Positions 26,887-34,879 of a stretch of DNA of 64,000 nt are shown one piece after another. The notes beneath the pieces were generated by a model. It worked only from the letters and a program-made list of their open reading frames with translations. It was not told where the DNA came from and ran no database searches. Both the position numbers and the translations under genes were made by a program. The stretch is taken from assembly GCF_900155635.1 (NCBI RefSeq), contig NZ_LT732540.1, positions 501,551 through 565,550 of the forward strand, given 5' to 3'. Positions within the stretch are counted from its first letter, which is position 1. The number at the start of each line of letters is the position of its first letter. Origin of the DNA: Olsenella urininfantis (GTDB lineage Bacteria > Actinomycetota > Coriobacteriia > Coriobacteriales > Atopobiaceae).

Positions 26887-27960
26887 TTGGATTCGCAGAC
26901 CGGACCTGTGCCACCTGAGCTCGCCAATCCAACGCCTGACGCCCCACCTCTCGGCGAGATGGCGCGGCGCCATTCCCGGTTGGGGCTCTGCCTGCTGCTC
27001 TTCGTGGGCCTCTCGCTCCTCTCCTCGGCGCTCGCCTCCTCAGACGAGGTCTATTTTGCCCTCACGGATGGGCTGGGCCTTCCGGACTGGATCATGGAGG
27101 CCCTCTACTACCTGCTTGTGTATGGCATCTCTCTTCCGTTGGTGGCCCTGGTCATGAGCCGCATCCCCAAGGACGCTCCGCCCGCGCGGGCGGAGCTGGG
27201 CCTCTCCTCCCTTGACATCGCGCTCCTTCTGCTGGTGAGCCTGCCCCTGACGGAGCTGGGGGCCTACCTGGGCGACCTCCTCGCTGGCTTCCTGAGCAGC
27301 GGCCTTGCGAGCGATCCGCTCCAGGCTCAGAGCGAGATGCCCCTGGCGCTGGACCTCCTGGTGACGCTTGTGGCGGCCCCCGTGATGGAGGAGCTGCTCT
27401 TTCGCCGCTGCTTTCTTGAGCGCAGTGCCCGCTGGGGCGAGGCGGGGGCCATCCTCTTCTCGGCCCTGTGCTTCGCGCTCTTCCACGAGAACGTCTATCA
27501 GTTCTTCTACACCTTCACCACAGGAGCGCTGCTTGCCTATGTGTACCTGCGCACGCGCAGCGTGGGAGTGACCATGCTCATGCACTCGGTCCAGAACTTC
27601 CTGGGTGGCTCGGTCATGGACATCTGCCTTGCGTTCATGAGCGCCACGGAGGTCGACATCGTGAACGAGACGGGCACCGAGGGGCTCTGGGGCCAGCTCC
27701 TCTCGGGCGGCCTCACCCCAGCGGGCACGGGATACCTTGTGTGGGCCCTCGCCATGCCGTTGCTCACCCTGGCGGGGCTGGTGCTTGTCTTTACCTGGCT
27801 GAGAGGGAACCTGAAGGTCCAGCGCATGCCCGAGGAGGTCCCCCTATTGAGTGATGGAGGGGGCGAGGGCAAAGACGGCGCTGTGGCGCGCCTGCTCAAC
27901 CTGGGCATGGGCTGCTTCGTTCTCCTGGAGGCCCTCATCGCCTGTTCCCGTCTGCTCTAG
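26887..27960 (+). CDS. CPBP family intramembrane metalloprotease
   Basis: TTG 26887 is supported by GAGAGGAG six bases upstream and gives 357 residues. There are at least seven hydrophobic segments (about 34-52, 68-88, 108-125, 150-165, 180-195, 206-220, 280-300) and a proline-rich cytosolic N-terminus. The CPBP motifs are present: EELLFRRCFLE (EExxxR), FALFHENVY and MLMHSVQN, which supply the glutamates and histidines of the active site inside the membrane. Bacterial members process membrane proteins or protect against bacteriocins; the substrate here is unknown. It is a standalone gene. Confidence 0.88.
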   Translation: MDSQTGPVPPELANPTPDAPPLGEMARRHSRLGLCLLLFVGLSLLSSALASSDEVYFALTDGLGLPDWIMEALYYLLVYGISLPLVALVMSRIPKDAPPARAELGLSSLDIALLLLVSLPLTELGAYLGDLLAGFLSSGLASDPLQAQSEMPLALDLLVTLVAAPVMEELLFRRCFLERSARWGEAGAILFSALCFALFHENVYQFFYTFTTGALLAYVYLRTRSVGVTMLMHSVQNFLGGSVMDICLAFMSATEVDIVNETGTEGLWGQLLSGGLTPAGTGYLVWALAMPLLTLAGLVLVFTWLRGNLKVQRMPEEVPLLSDGGGEGKDGAVARLLNLGMGCFVLLEALIACSRLL

Positions 27961-27978
27961 GCGAGAATCTTTCCATTC

Positions 27979-28030
27979 ACAGCAACAACATATTGTGGCT
28001 GTAGAAAAATAAAACAACGAGATATTGCGT
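27979..28030. promoter_or_regulatory. Candidate NrdR operator(s) upstream of nrdAB
   Basis: The AT-rich gap before nrdA contains a 24-bp imperfect palindrome (27979-28002), ACAGC-ACAA-N4-TTGT-GCTGT with single mismatches. Exactly 32 bp downstream the core ATATTG recurs at 28022 inside ACAACGAGATATTGCG. Tandem boxes three helical turns apart are the known NrdR arrangement. The first box is good and the second is degenerate. A promoter could not be placed with confidence. Confidence 0.4.
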
Positions 28031-28102
28031 CTCAAGGCCTCTTTTGGCATGGCGGTATGCTATCGTAGCGCAGGCAATTCACGCATATGCGATGGGGGAG
28101 CC

Positions 28103-30622
28103 ATGCAGATAGTCAAGAGAAACGGCAGCCAGGAGGAGTACGACTCCACCAAGGTCGCCCGCGCCATCGGCAAGGCCTTTGCCGCAACCTCCGCACAGCT
28201 GTCGGACGAGGGGCTTGCGGTCCTCGTCGCGCAGGTGGAGGCTCGCATGGCCGAGCAGGGCTCCAGCACGGTGGAGCAGATCCAGGACTTGGTCGAGGAG
28301 ACCCTCATGCGCGCGGAGCACTTCGCGCAGGCAAAGGCCTACATCCTGTATCGCTCCCGTCGCACGGAGCTGCGCCACCAGCGCCAGGAGATAGTCTCGC
28401 TGCTGGGTGACGAGGGCATCTCCGGCGTGCTTGCCGGCATCCAGCATGACTTCCTGGACGAGGAGTATGCGACGTCCTCCCTGCTGGGTCGCTTCCGCGG
28501 GTTCCTCACCGACGAGCTTGGTCCCCAGGAGCGCCTTGACGCCCTGGTGCGCGCGGCCGTGGAGCTGACCAGCAAGGAGGCCCCCAAGTGGAGCTTCGTG
28601 GCGGCGCGCATCCTTGCCTATGGCCATCACCAGAAGGTGGGTCGCCTCATGGCCAGCCGCGGCGTGTCGAGCTTCTACGAGAAGCTTCGTCTCCTCACGG
28701 ACCTGGACCTCTACGGCAGCTACATCCTGGCGGGCTACACCCGCGCGGAGATCGAGCGGGCCTCGGCCCTCCTGGACGACAGCCGAGACCAGCTCTTCGA
28801 CTTCGCCGGCCTCGACCTCATCTGCCGCCGCTACGTCATCCGCTCCTTCGAGGGCGAGGCGCTGGAGACCCCCCAGGAGATGTTCCTGGGCATCGCCCTG
28901 CACCTGGCCCTGCGCGAGGACCCCAGCTGCCGCCTCGAGTGGGTTGGCCGCTTCTACGACATGCTGAGCCAGCTCAGGGTGACCATGGCCACCCCCACGC
29001 TCTCCAATGCGCGCAGGCCCCAGCACCAGCTCTCCAGCTGCTTCATCGACACCGTGCCCGACTCCCTCGAGGGAATCTACCGCTCCGTGGACAACTTCGC
29101 CCAGGTCTCGAAGTACGGCGGCGGTATGGGCATGTACCTGGGCAAGGTGCGTGCGGCGGGTGGGTCCATCCGCGGCTACAAGGGAGCCGCCGGCGGTGTC
29201 ATCCGCTGGATTCGCGTGATCAACGACACGGCCGTGGCCGTTGACCAGCTGGGCGTGCGCTCGGGTGCCGTGGCGGTCTATCTGGACGCCTGGCACCGCG
29301 ACCTCCCCGAGTTCCTGCAGCTGCGCACCAACAATGGCGACGAGCGCATGAAGGCCCACGACGTCTTCCCGGCCGTCTGCTACCCGGACCTCTTCTGGAG
29401 GATGGCCGAGGAGGACATGTCGCAGGAGTGGCATCTCATGGACCCGCACGACGTCCTCACCGTGAAGGGCTATGCCATAGAGGACTGCTTCGGCGAGGAG
29501 TGGGAGAGGCGTTACCTCGACTGCGTGGCAGACCCGCGCATCCCCAAGCGCAGCATGCCCATCCGCGAGGTGGTCCGCCTGATCCTGCGCTCCGCCGTGG
29601 AGACGGGAACGCCCTTCGCCTTCATGCGCGACACCGTGAACCGCGCCAACCCCAACCCGCATGCGGGCATCATCTACTGCTCCAACCTCTGCACCGAGAT
29701 CGCGCAGAACACCTCGGCTATGGAGACGGTCTCCCGCGAGGTGCTCACCCGCGAGGGGGACACCGTGGTGGTGAGCACCGTTCGCCCGGGCAACTTCGTG
29801 GTGTGCAACCTGGCGAGCCTCTCGCTGGGGCGCATCGCCGTGGAGGACGACGAGGATCTGGGCCAGACCGTTCGCTGCGTGGTGCGCGCCCTGGACAACG
29901 TGATCGACCTCAACTTCTACGCGCTGCCCTTTGCCAAGATCACCAACCATCGCTACCGCTCCATCGGCCTGGGCGTCAGCGGCTACCATCACATGCTAGC
30001 CAAGCGTCACATCCGCTGGGAGAGCGAGGAGCACCTTGCCTTCGTGGACGACGTCTTCGAGCGCATCAACCGCCATGCCATCGCCGCGTCGTGCGACCTT
30101 GCCGCCGAGAAGGGCCCCTATGAGCTCTTCGAGGGCTCCGACTGGCAGACGGGGGCCTACTTCGAGAAGCGCGGGTATGCGGGCGAGTCCTGGGACGGGC
30201 TGCGCCGTCGCGTTGCCGAGCAGGGCATGCGCAACGCCTACCTCCTGGCCATAGCCCCCACCAGCTCCACCTCGATCCTCTCGGGCACCACGGCGGGCCT
30301 CGACCCCATCATGCACCGCTTCTTCCTGGAGGAGAAGAAGGGCATGATGCTGCCGCGCATCGCCCCCGAGCTGTCCATGGGCACCTGGTGGTACTACAAG
30401 GCCGCGCACCTCATTGACCAGAGCTGGTCGGTGCGTGCGGCAGGGGTGAGGCAGCGTCACATCGACCAGGCGCAGTCCATGAACCTCTACATCACCAACG
30501 AGTTCACCATGAGGCAGGTCCTGGCGCTGTACATAGAGGCCTGGAGGCGTGGCGTGAAGACCGTCTACTACGTGCGCTCCAAGTCCCTTGAGGTGGAGGA
30601 GTGCGAGAGCTGCTCGTCCTAG
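28103..30622 (+). CDS. nrdA: Class I ribonucleoside-diphosphate reductase, alpha subunit
   Basis: This has 839 residues from ATG 28103, after GGGGGAG. The N-terminus is an ATP-cone (MQIVKRNGSQEEYDSTKVARAI through QDLVEETLM, abridged), the allosteric overall-activity domain. The catalytic barrel has the redox cysteines in SSCFIDTV and VVCNLASLSL, the radical site NLCTEI (N-x-C-x-E), the glycine-rich SKYGGGMGMYLG and PTSSTS. The C-terminal CESCSS is the swinging dithiol pair. It reduces NDPs to dNDPs using the radical generated by NrdB. The ATP-cone argues for class Ia over Ib. It is the first gene of nrdA-nrdB, with a candidate NrdR operator upstream. Confidence 0.93.
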   Translation: MQIVKRNGSQEEYDSTKVARAIGKAFAATSAQLSDEGLAVLVAQVEARMAEQGSSTVEQIQDLVEETLMRAEHFAQAKAYILYRSRRTELRHQRQEIVSLLGDEGISGVLAGIQHDFLDEEYATSSLLGRFRGFLTDELGPQERLDALVRAAVELTSKEAPKWSFVAARILAYGHHQKVGRLMASRGVSSFYEKLRLLTDLDLYGSYILAGYTRAEIERASALLDDSRDQLFDFAGLDLICRRYVIRSFEGEALETPQEMFLGIALHLALREDPSCRLEWVGRFYDMLSQLRVTMATPTLSNARRPQHQLSSCFIDTVPDSLEGIYRSVDNFAQVSKYGGGMGMYLGKVRAAGGSIRGYKGAAGGVIRWIRVINDTAVAVDQLGVRSGAVAVYLDAWHRDLPEFLQLRTNNGDERMKAHDVFPAVCYPDLFWRMAEEDMSQEWHLMDPHDVLTVKGYAIEDCFGEEWERRYLDCVADPRIPKRSMPIREVVRLILRSAVETGTPFAFMRDTVNRANPNPHAGIIYCSNLCTEIAQNTSAMETVSREVLTREGDTVVVSTVRPGNFVVCNLASLSLGRIAVEDDEDLGQTVRCVVRALDNVIDLNFYALPFAKITNHRYRSIGLGVSGYHHMLAKRHIRWESEEHLAFVDDVFERINRHAIAASCDLAAEKGPYELFEGSDWQTGAYFEKRGYAGESWDGLRRRVAEQGMRNAYLLAIAPTSSTSILSGTTAGLDPIMHRFFLEEKKGMMLPRIAPELSMGTWWYYKAAHLIDQSWSVRAAGVRQRHIDQAQSMNLYITNEFTMRQVLALYIEAWRRGVKTVYYVRSKSLEVEECESCSS

Positions 30623-30682
30623 AGGCGCGCAGTGCGGCTCGGATGCAGGCAAGGCAGTCAGGAAAGCGAGAGGGGAGAGGCC

Positions 30683-31741
30683 ATGGCCATAGAGAGGGAC
30701 GCGCGTCTTTCACGCAAGGCTCTGTTCAACCCGCAGGGTGACATCGAGGTGCGCGACCGTCGCATGATCGGCGGCAACACCACCAACCTCAACGACTTCA
30801 ACAACATGCGCTACGGCTGGGTGAGCGACTGGTACCGTCAGGCCATGAACAACTTCTGGGTTCCCGAGGAGATCAACCTGGCCCAGGACGTGAAGGACTA
30901 CCCCCGCCTGAGCGAGTCCGAGCGCGGCGCCTACGACAAGATCCTGAGCTTCCTGGTGTTCCTGGACTCCCTGCAGAGCGCCAACCTTCCCAACGTGAGC
31001 GCCTACGTCACGGCAAACGAGGTCAACCTCTGCCTGGGCATCCAGACCTTCCAGGAGTGCGTGCACTCCCAGAGCTACTCCTACATGCTCGACACCATCT
31101 GCTCGCCCGAGAAGCGCAACGAGATTCTCTACCAGTGGCGCGACGACGAGCACCTGCTGAGGCGCAACACCTTCATCGGTGACAACTACAACGAGTTCGT
31201 GGAGCGCCAGGACGCCCGCGCCTTCCTGCACGTGGTGATGGCCAACTACATCCTGGAGGGCGTGTACTTCTACTCGGGCTTCATGTTCTTCTACAACCTG
31301 GCCCGCAACGGCAAGATGCCTGGCAGCGCCCAGGAGATCCGCTACATCAACCGCGACGAGAACACCCACCTCTGGCTCTTCCGCAACATCATCTCAGAGC
31401 TGCAGAAGGAGGAGCCCCAGCTCTTCGACGGGCATATGGTGGCGGAGCTTCGCGCCATGCTCGAGGAGGGCGTGCGCCAGGAGGTGGCCTGGGGCCGCTA
31501 CGTCATAGGCGACCAGATTCCCGGCCTCACGGGCGACATGGTGGAGAGCTATGTGCGCTACCTGGGCAACCTACGCTGGAGCGCCTTGGGCTACGGCAAC
31601 CTCTTCGAGGACAACCACCGCGAGCCCGCCGACATGGCCTGGGTCAACCAGTATTCGAACGCCAACATGGTGAAGACGGACTTCTTCGAGGCCCGCTCCA
31701 CTGCCTATGCCAAGTCCACGGCCCTGGTGGACGACCTGTAG
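30683..31741 (+). CDS. nrdB: Class I ribonucleoside-diphosphate reductase, beta subunit
   Basis: This has 352 residues from ATG 30683, with GAGAGGGGAGAGG ahead. The ferritin-like fold keeps the metal ligands: an aspartate in FLDSLQSANL, E and H in FQECVHSQSYSY, E in NYILEGVYFYSGF, and E and H in RDENTHLW. The E-x2-H-x3-Y spacing supplies the tyrosyl radical residue. The tail TAYAKSTALVDDL is the NrdA-docking end. It lies 60 bases after nrdA, so the two form an operon. No nrdI or nrdH gene is nearby, consistent with class Ia. Confidence 0.93.
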   Translation: MAIERDARLSRKALFNPQGDIEVRDRRMIGGNTTNLNDFNNMRYGWVSDWYRQAMNNFWVPEEINLAQDVKDYPRLSESERGAYDKILSFLVFLDSLQSANLPNVSAYVTANEVNLCLGIQTFQECVHSQSYSYMLDTICSPEKRNEILYQWRDDEHLLRRNTFIGDNYNEFVERQDARAFLHVVMANYILEGVYFYSGFMFFYNLARNGKMPGSAQEIRYINRDENTHLWLFRNIISELQKEEPQLFDGHMVAELRAMLEEGVRQEVAWGRYVIGDQIPGLTGDMVESYVRYLGNLRWSALGYGNLFEDNHREPADMAWVNQYSNANMVKTDFFEARSTAYAKSTALVDDL

Positions 31742-31752
31742 GATCGGATTGG

Positions 31753-31815
31753 GTGCGGGCGTTCCCGCACGCACGTCTTTTGACAGGGGGAGCGATCCAT
31801 GTGGCGGCTCCCCCT
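31753..31815 (+). terminator. Tandem hairpin terminators after nrdB
   Basis: The first hairpin is GTGCGGG-CGTT-CCCGCAC (31753-31770), followed after seven bases by TTTT. The second is AGGGGGAGC (31785-31793) paired with 31807-31815 around 13 bases. Together they separate nrdAB from the transporter gene. Confidence 0.7.
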
Positions 31816-31861
31816 TGTGCTAGGCTTTTGACATTTGGCCACACGTCGGGGGGAGGCATGC

Positions 31862-32803
31862 GTGATAGAGATATACCGCACCGAGGACCGCGCCACCTCC
31901 CGCGTGGAAGACATGGGCCCGGGCAGCTGGGTGAGACTCAGCGCGCCCACGCTCGAGGAGGTGGACGAGGTCGCGCGCAACTTCGGCCTCGAGCGTGACG
32001 ACCTCCTTGCTGCCATCGACCCAGAGGAGAAGGCCCGCGTCGAGCAGGAGGGCGACACGCTCATGGTCCTGGTGGACGTGCCCTCCGCCCGAGAGGACCT
32101 CGAGGAGCGCGCCCGCAACACCGTGCCGCTGTGCATCATCCTCACCAAGAACAACGTGGTAACCATCTGCACGGAGCGCTTCGCCCTCCTGGACGACTTT
32201 TCCTCCGGCAAGGTGCGGGACTTCTCCACCTGGCGGCACAGCCGCTTCGCCTGCACCATCCTGCTGAGGCTGGGGCTCTTCTACCAGCAGGTCCTGGTGG
32301 ACATCGACCGTCGGCGCCTTGAGCTGGAGGGGCGCATGGACGGCTGGATCAGCGAGGGCGACCTCTTCTCCCTGCATGGCCTGGAGTCCTCGCTGGTGTA
32401 CCTCTCAACCTCCCTGCAGGGCAACGCCAACGTCCTGGGGAGGCTGAGGCGCCTGGAGCGCCTCCTGTGCCACCAGGGGCTGGACGAGCTGCTCGAGGAC
32501 GCCATCGTGGAGCACCAGCAGGCCATCGAGATGGCCCAGATCTACCGCAACGTCATCGACGGCACGCGCGACCTCATGTCGTCGGTCATGGACCTGCGCC
32601 TGAACGACGTGATGCGCCGCCTCACGGTGATCACGGTGGTGCTCTCGGTGCCCACGATCGTCTCGGGCTTCTATGGGATGAACGTGGATGCGCGCTGGAT
32701 GCCGCTGTCGGACTTCGCGCATGGCTTTGCGATCATCTGCATGCTGACGGCACTGGTGTGCGTGGTGCTGCTGGCGCTGCTCAAGCACCGCCGGGTGTTC
32801 TAG
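31862..32803 (+). CDS. corA: CorA-family divalent cation transporter
   Basis: GTG 31862 is preferred: GGGGGGAGG lies six bases ahead and the upstream extension has no ribosome site. The 313-residue protein has a soluble alpha/beta N-terminal domain, a long helical stalk (residues about 140-245) and two C-terminal transmembrane helices. The first ends in the signature YGMN at the pore mouth; the second is FAIICMLTALVCVVLLALL. It forms a pentameric Mg2+ (or Co2+/Ni2+) channel in the cytoplasmic membrane. It is monocistronic, and the three-unit dyad array begins 30 bases after its stop. Confidence 0.9.
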   Translation: MIEIYRTEDRATSRVEDMGPGSWVRLSAPTLEEVDEVARNFGLERDDLLAAIDPEEKARVEQEGDTLMVLVDVPSAREDLEERARNTVPLCIILTKNNVVTICTERFALLDDFSSGKVRDFSTWRHSRFACTILLRLGLFYQQVLVDIDRRRLELEGRMDGWISEGDLFSLHGLESSLVYLSTSLQGNANVLGRLRRLERLLCHQGLDELLEDAIVEHQQAIEMAQIYRNVIDGTRDLMSSVMDLRLNDVMRRLTVITVVLSVPTIVSGFYGMNVDARWMPLSDFAHGFAIICMLTALVCVVLLALLKHRRVF

Positions 32804-32833
32804 CGCCGCGGTGGCGGCGGCTTTGGAGCCCGG

Positions 32834-33066
32834 CGACAACGAAGCGCGCCTCTCGCCGCAAAGTGCCTGTTGGTGAGCGGCGCGTCCCGTTTTGTTATCA
32901 GTTCTGGTGCCCCAGCGACAACAAGATGCCGCGCCCCTCTCGGCAACTGGGGCTTCATGCCGGTCGCCGCGTCTTGTTGTCGAATGCGGCCCATATTCGA
33001 CAACAAGTCGCCCGCGCCCCGGCGTTTGCCCAGTTGACGCGCGAGAGAGCTGCCATCTTGTTGTCG
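32834..33066. repeat. Three-unit dyad array A (CGACAACAAG heads)
   Basis: Inverted 10-mers alternate with regular spacing. The forward head CGACAACAAG occurs at 32834 (as CGACAACGAA), 32916 and 32998. The reverse head CTTGTTGTCG occurs at 32891 (as TTTGTTATCA), 32973 and 33057. Forward-to-reverse distances are 57, 57 and 59; reverse-to-forward distances are 25 and 25. The result is three 67-69-base dyad units separated by 15-base gaps, an 82-base period. Unit interiors share CCTCTCG and CGCGTC motifs. The stretch carries no plausible protein. A closely similar copy lies at 34649-34879 in the same orientation. Confidence 0.85.
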
Positions 33067-33140
33067 CTCGGTTCTTTTGGCCTCGCATCACTTACATGTC
33101 CTATGACGAGAGGTGAAGTGACACGTGGGCGTGCTGAGGC

Positions 33141-33380
33141 TCAGGGTCTCTTGACCATAATGGAGAGGGTGTCAGATAGGCCCAGCAGAAAACTTGCGCT
33201 GCAACCCAGTACATGCGCAAGCGAGACGATGTCGGTGGCACTGGGGACATATCTTGCATTCTCTCAGTTGGAGATTGTTTGCCCAGATACCCCTATGGCT
33301 CTGCCCAGCTCATTCTGATTGAGATGTGCCGCGCGACGCGCGATTGCGATTCGTGAGCCAATAATCGCTCTTTCGTTCAC
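33141..33380 (-). pseudogene. XRE-family repressor gene broken by an in-frame TGA
   Basis: From GTG 33380, with GGAGG 7 bases upstream, the frame gives 38 residues of a helix-turn-helix (IGSRIAIARRAAHLNQNELG, then VSGQTISN). It then meets TGA at 33264-33266 and continues in frame for 40 more codons, ENARYVPSATDIVSLAHVLG then CSASFLLGLSDTL, to a second TGA at 33141-33143. The HTH_3 family almost always reads ISNWE at this point, so the stop is most simply a TGG-to-TGA mutation. It is divergent from the HTH-DUF4230 gene and probably once repressed the shared intergenic promoters. Confidence 0.8.
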
Positions 33381-33485
33381 TGCGGCACCTCCATCTTCTT
33401 GTGCATGCTGGATTCGCCTCAGAGGCAAGCGAGACAAATGCTAGCGCTGATAGGAACGGAGGTCTAAAGTGCGTTTATAAACTAT

Positions 33486-34514
33486 ATGAAACATTATCAT
33501 TACAATAAGAAAAATGAGGACGGTGATGAAGTGAGCACGCGACGGTACAGGGAGTGTCGTGAAGAGGCCGGAATCAGTCTGGAGAGTGCAGCGAGCGAAC
33601 TTCAGGTGAGCGCATTTTCGCTCCTCTCCTTTGAAGAGGGGCTAGCGGAGCCCAACGCTCTCGTTCTTCGCAGGATGGCGTTACTTTATGGATGCACCGG
33701 GGACTGGCTGTTGGGTGTAGAGACTTCGACTTTTGCAGATCAAGAACAGAGATTGGAGATCGTTATGTCGGAGAAGGAAGATTTGACCGAGGAAACGGGC
33801 TCTTCCGTGTCGGATTCCCGTGAAGATGCGGGGTTTGTTGACGGAACTCAGCCGGTGGTCCCAAAGCATCAAGGTGGTCTTGCAAAAGGACTCAAGCTAC
33901 TTCTGCCGAAGAGGCGCTACGTGGCGGTTGTGTGTCTTGCAGTGGGATTCTTTCTTGCTTTCCTATTGCAGGGAGCGCTTCAGAGAAGAATCGCGCCAGA
34001 GGGGCAGGCGGTCAATTCGTCCGTAGTATTCGAGCGCGTTATTGCTAGGAACGAGATGGTGGCCGCTTCCCAGCGTTATCAGATTATCGAGAAAGCGGAG
34101 GACCAAAACCAACTCGAACTTCTTACATGGAAGTTCGACTTACCTTTTACGACCCACAGCTATTGGTACCGTTTTGTCGGCACGCTTAAGGCTGGCGTTG
34201 ACCTGTCGAAGGCAAGATTCTCCGAAAGTACCGATCGGTCCGTGACGGTGACGCTTCCCAAGCCAACGCTCATCTCCAATACACCAGACCTGGAAGAGTC
34301 AGGCGTACTTGAAGAGCACAACAACATCCTCAATCCGATTCACGTTGAGGACGTCGATGCGTTCAGGAAGCAGTGTATGGAAAAGGCAGAGTCAGGAGCG
34401 CGGGAAGGGGAGCTGTTCGCCGACGCCAAAACGAATGTAGAGCAGAACATCAGGGACCTGTTTGCTTCTGTAATGGGCGATGACTTCGAGGTTACCTTCA
34501 TCTGGGAGGAATAA
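33486..34514 (+). CDS. HTH (XRE-like)-TM-DUF4230 fusion protein
   Basis: This has 342 residues if ATG 33486 is used, or 327 from GTG 33531. TATAAA at 33476-33481 would place transcription near 33486, making a leaderless ATG possible; GAGGA at 33515-33519 favours the GTG. The N-terminus has a degenerate HTH (RECREEAGISLESAASELQV through LLYGCTGDWLLG, abridged), then an acidic linker, then a membrane helix (about 146-166). The extracellular part matches DUF4230: WKFDLPFTTHSYWYRFVGT, LKAGVDLSKA, TLPKPTLISN and NNILNPIHVEDV. DUF4230 function is unknown. Its A+T content is visibly higher than the neighbours. It is coupled to a 30-codon peptide downstream and flanked by dyad arrays A and B. Confidence 0.75.
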   Translation: MKHYHYNKKNEDGDEVSTRRYRECREEAGISLESAASELQVSAFSLLSFEEGLAEPNALVLRRMALLYGCTGDWLLGVETSTFADQEQRLEIVMSEKEDLTEETGSSVSDSREDAGFVDGTQPVVPKHQGGLAKGLKLLLPKRRYVAVVCLAVGFFLAFLLQGALQRRIAPEGQAVNSSVVFERVIARNEMVAASQRYQIIEKAEDQNQLELLTWKFDLPFTTHSYWYRFVGTLKAGVDLSKARFSESTDRSVTVTLPKPTLISNTPDLEESGVLEEHNNILNPIHVEDVDAFRKQCMEKAESGAREGELFADAKTNVEQNIRDLFASVMGDDFEVTFIWEE

Positions 34515-34519
34515 CTGAA

Positions 34520-34612
34520 ATGAAGCAGAAGATTATTGTTGCTGCCGTAGCACTTGTGCTGCTGCTGATCGCATGGGGCATATTCAACAACATGGTCCTA
34601 TCGTGGGGCTAA
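34520..34612 (+). CDS. 30-residue single-pass membrane peptide downstream of the DUF4230 gene
   Basis: ATG 34520 begins 5 bases after the previous stop, with GGAGG at 34505-34509 inside the end of the upstream gene. The product is Lys-rich for three residues, then hydrophobic (IIVAAVALVLLLIAWGIF), then NNMVLSWG, the shape of a type II single-pass micropeptide. It has no recognised family. Spacing and ribosome site argue for translational coupling with the DUF4230 protein, so a role as a membrane partner or regulator is inferred. It could also be a chance frame. Confidence 0.5.
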   Translation: MKQKIIVAAVALVLLLIAWGIFNNMVLSWG

Positions 34613-34648
34613 CGTTCCTTACCTTATTACATCGCCCCCGCGCGTCTG

Positions 34649-34879
34649 GTGCAACAAAGCACGCACCTCGCCGCGAAGCGCCTGTTGGCGAAAGGCGCGT
34701 CCCGTTTTGTTGTCGGTTCTGGTGCCCCAGCGACAACAAGTCGCCGGGAACCTCTCGGCAACTGGGGCCTTGCGCCGGCCGCCGCGTCTTGTTGTCGAAT
34801 GTGGCCCATATACGACAACGTCTCGGCTAGGCCCCGGCGTTTGCCCAGTTGACGCGCGAGAGCCGCCATCTTGTTGTCA
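34649..34879. repeat. Three-unit dyad array B (CGACAACAAG heads)
   Basis: This is the second copy of the 32834-33066 array, in direct orientation. Forward heads are at 34649 (degenerate, GTGCAACAAA), 34731 (perfect) and 34813 (CGACAACGTC). Reverse heads are at 34706, 34788 (perfect) and 34870. The spacings 57/25/57/25/57 repeat those of copy A. The best-conserved shared tracts are around 34691-34740 and 34831-34860. Both arrays bracket the lower-GC HTH/DUF4230 island, and copy B directly abuts the decayed ABC transporter relic. Confidence 0.85.

Noticed and set aside
32834..33066. CRISPR array (35-base palindromic repeats with 47-base spacers)
   Set aside because: Only three diverged units, the interiors are related to one another instead of unique, and no cas gene is in the window.
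33264..33266. UGA recoding (Trp or Sec) in the XRE gene
   Set aside because: TGA is used as an ordinary stop in several genes here (addB, ruvC, desulfoferrodoxin's neighbours) and no SECIS-like element is evident; a nonsense mutation is simpler.
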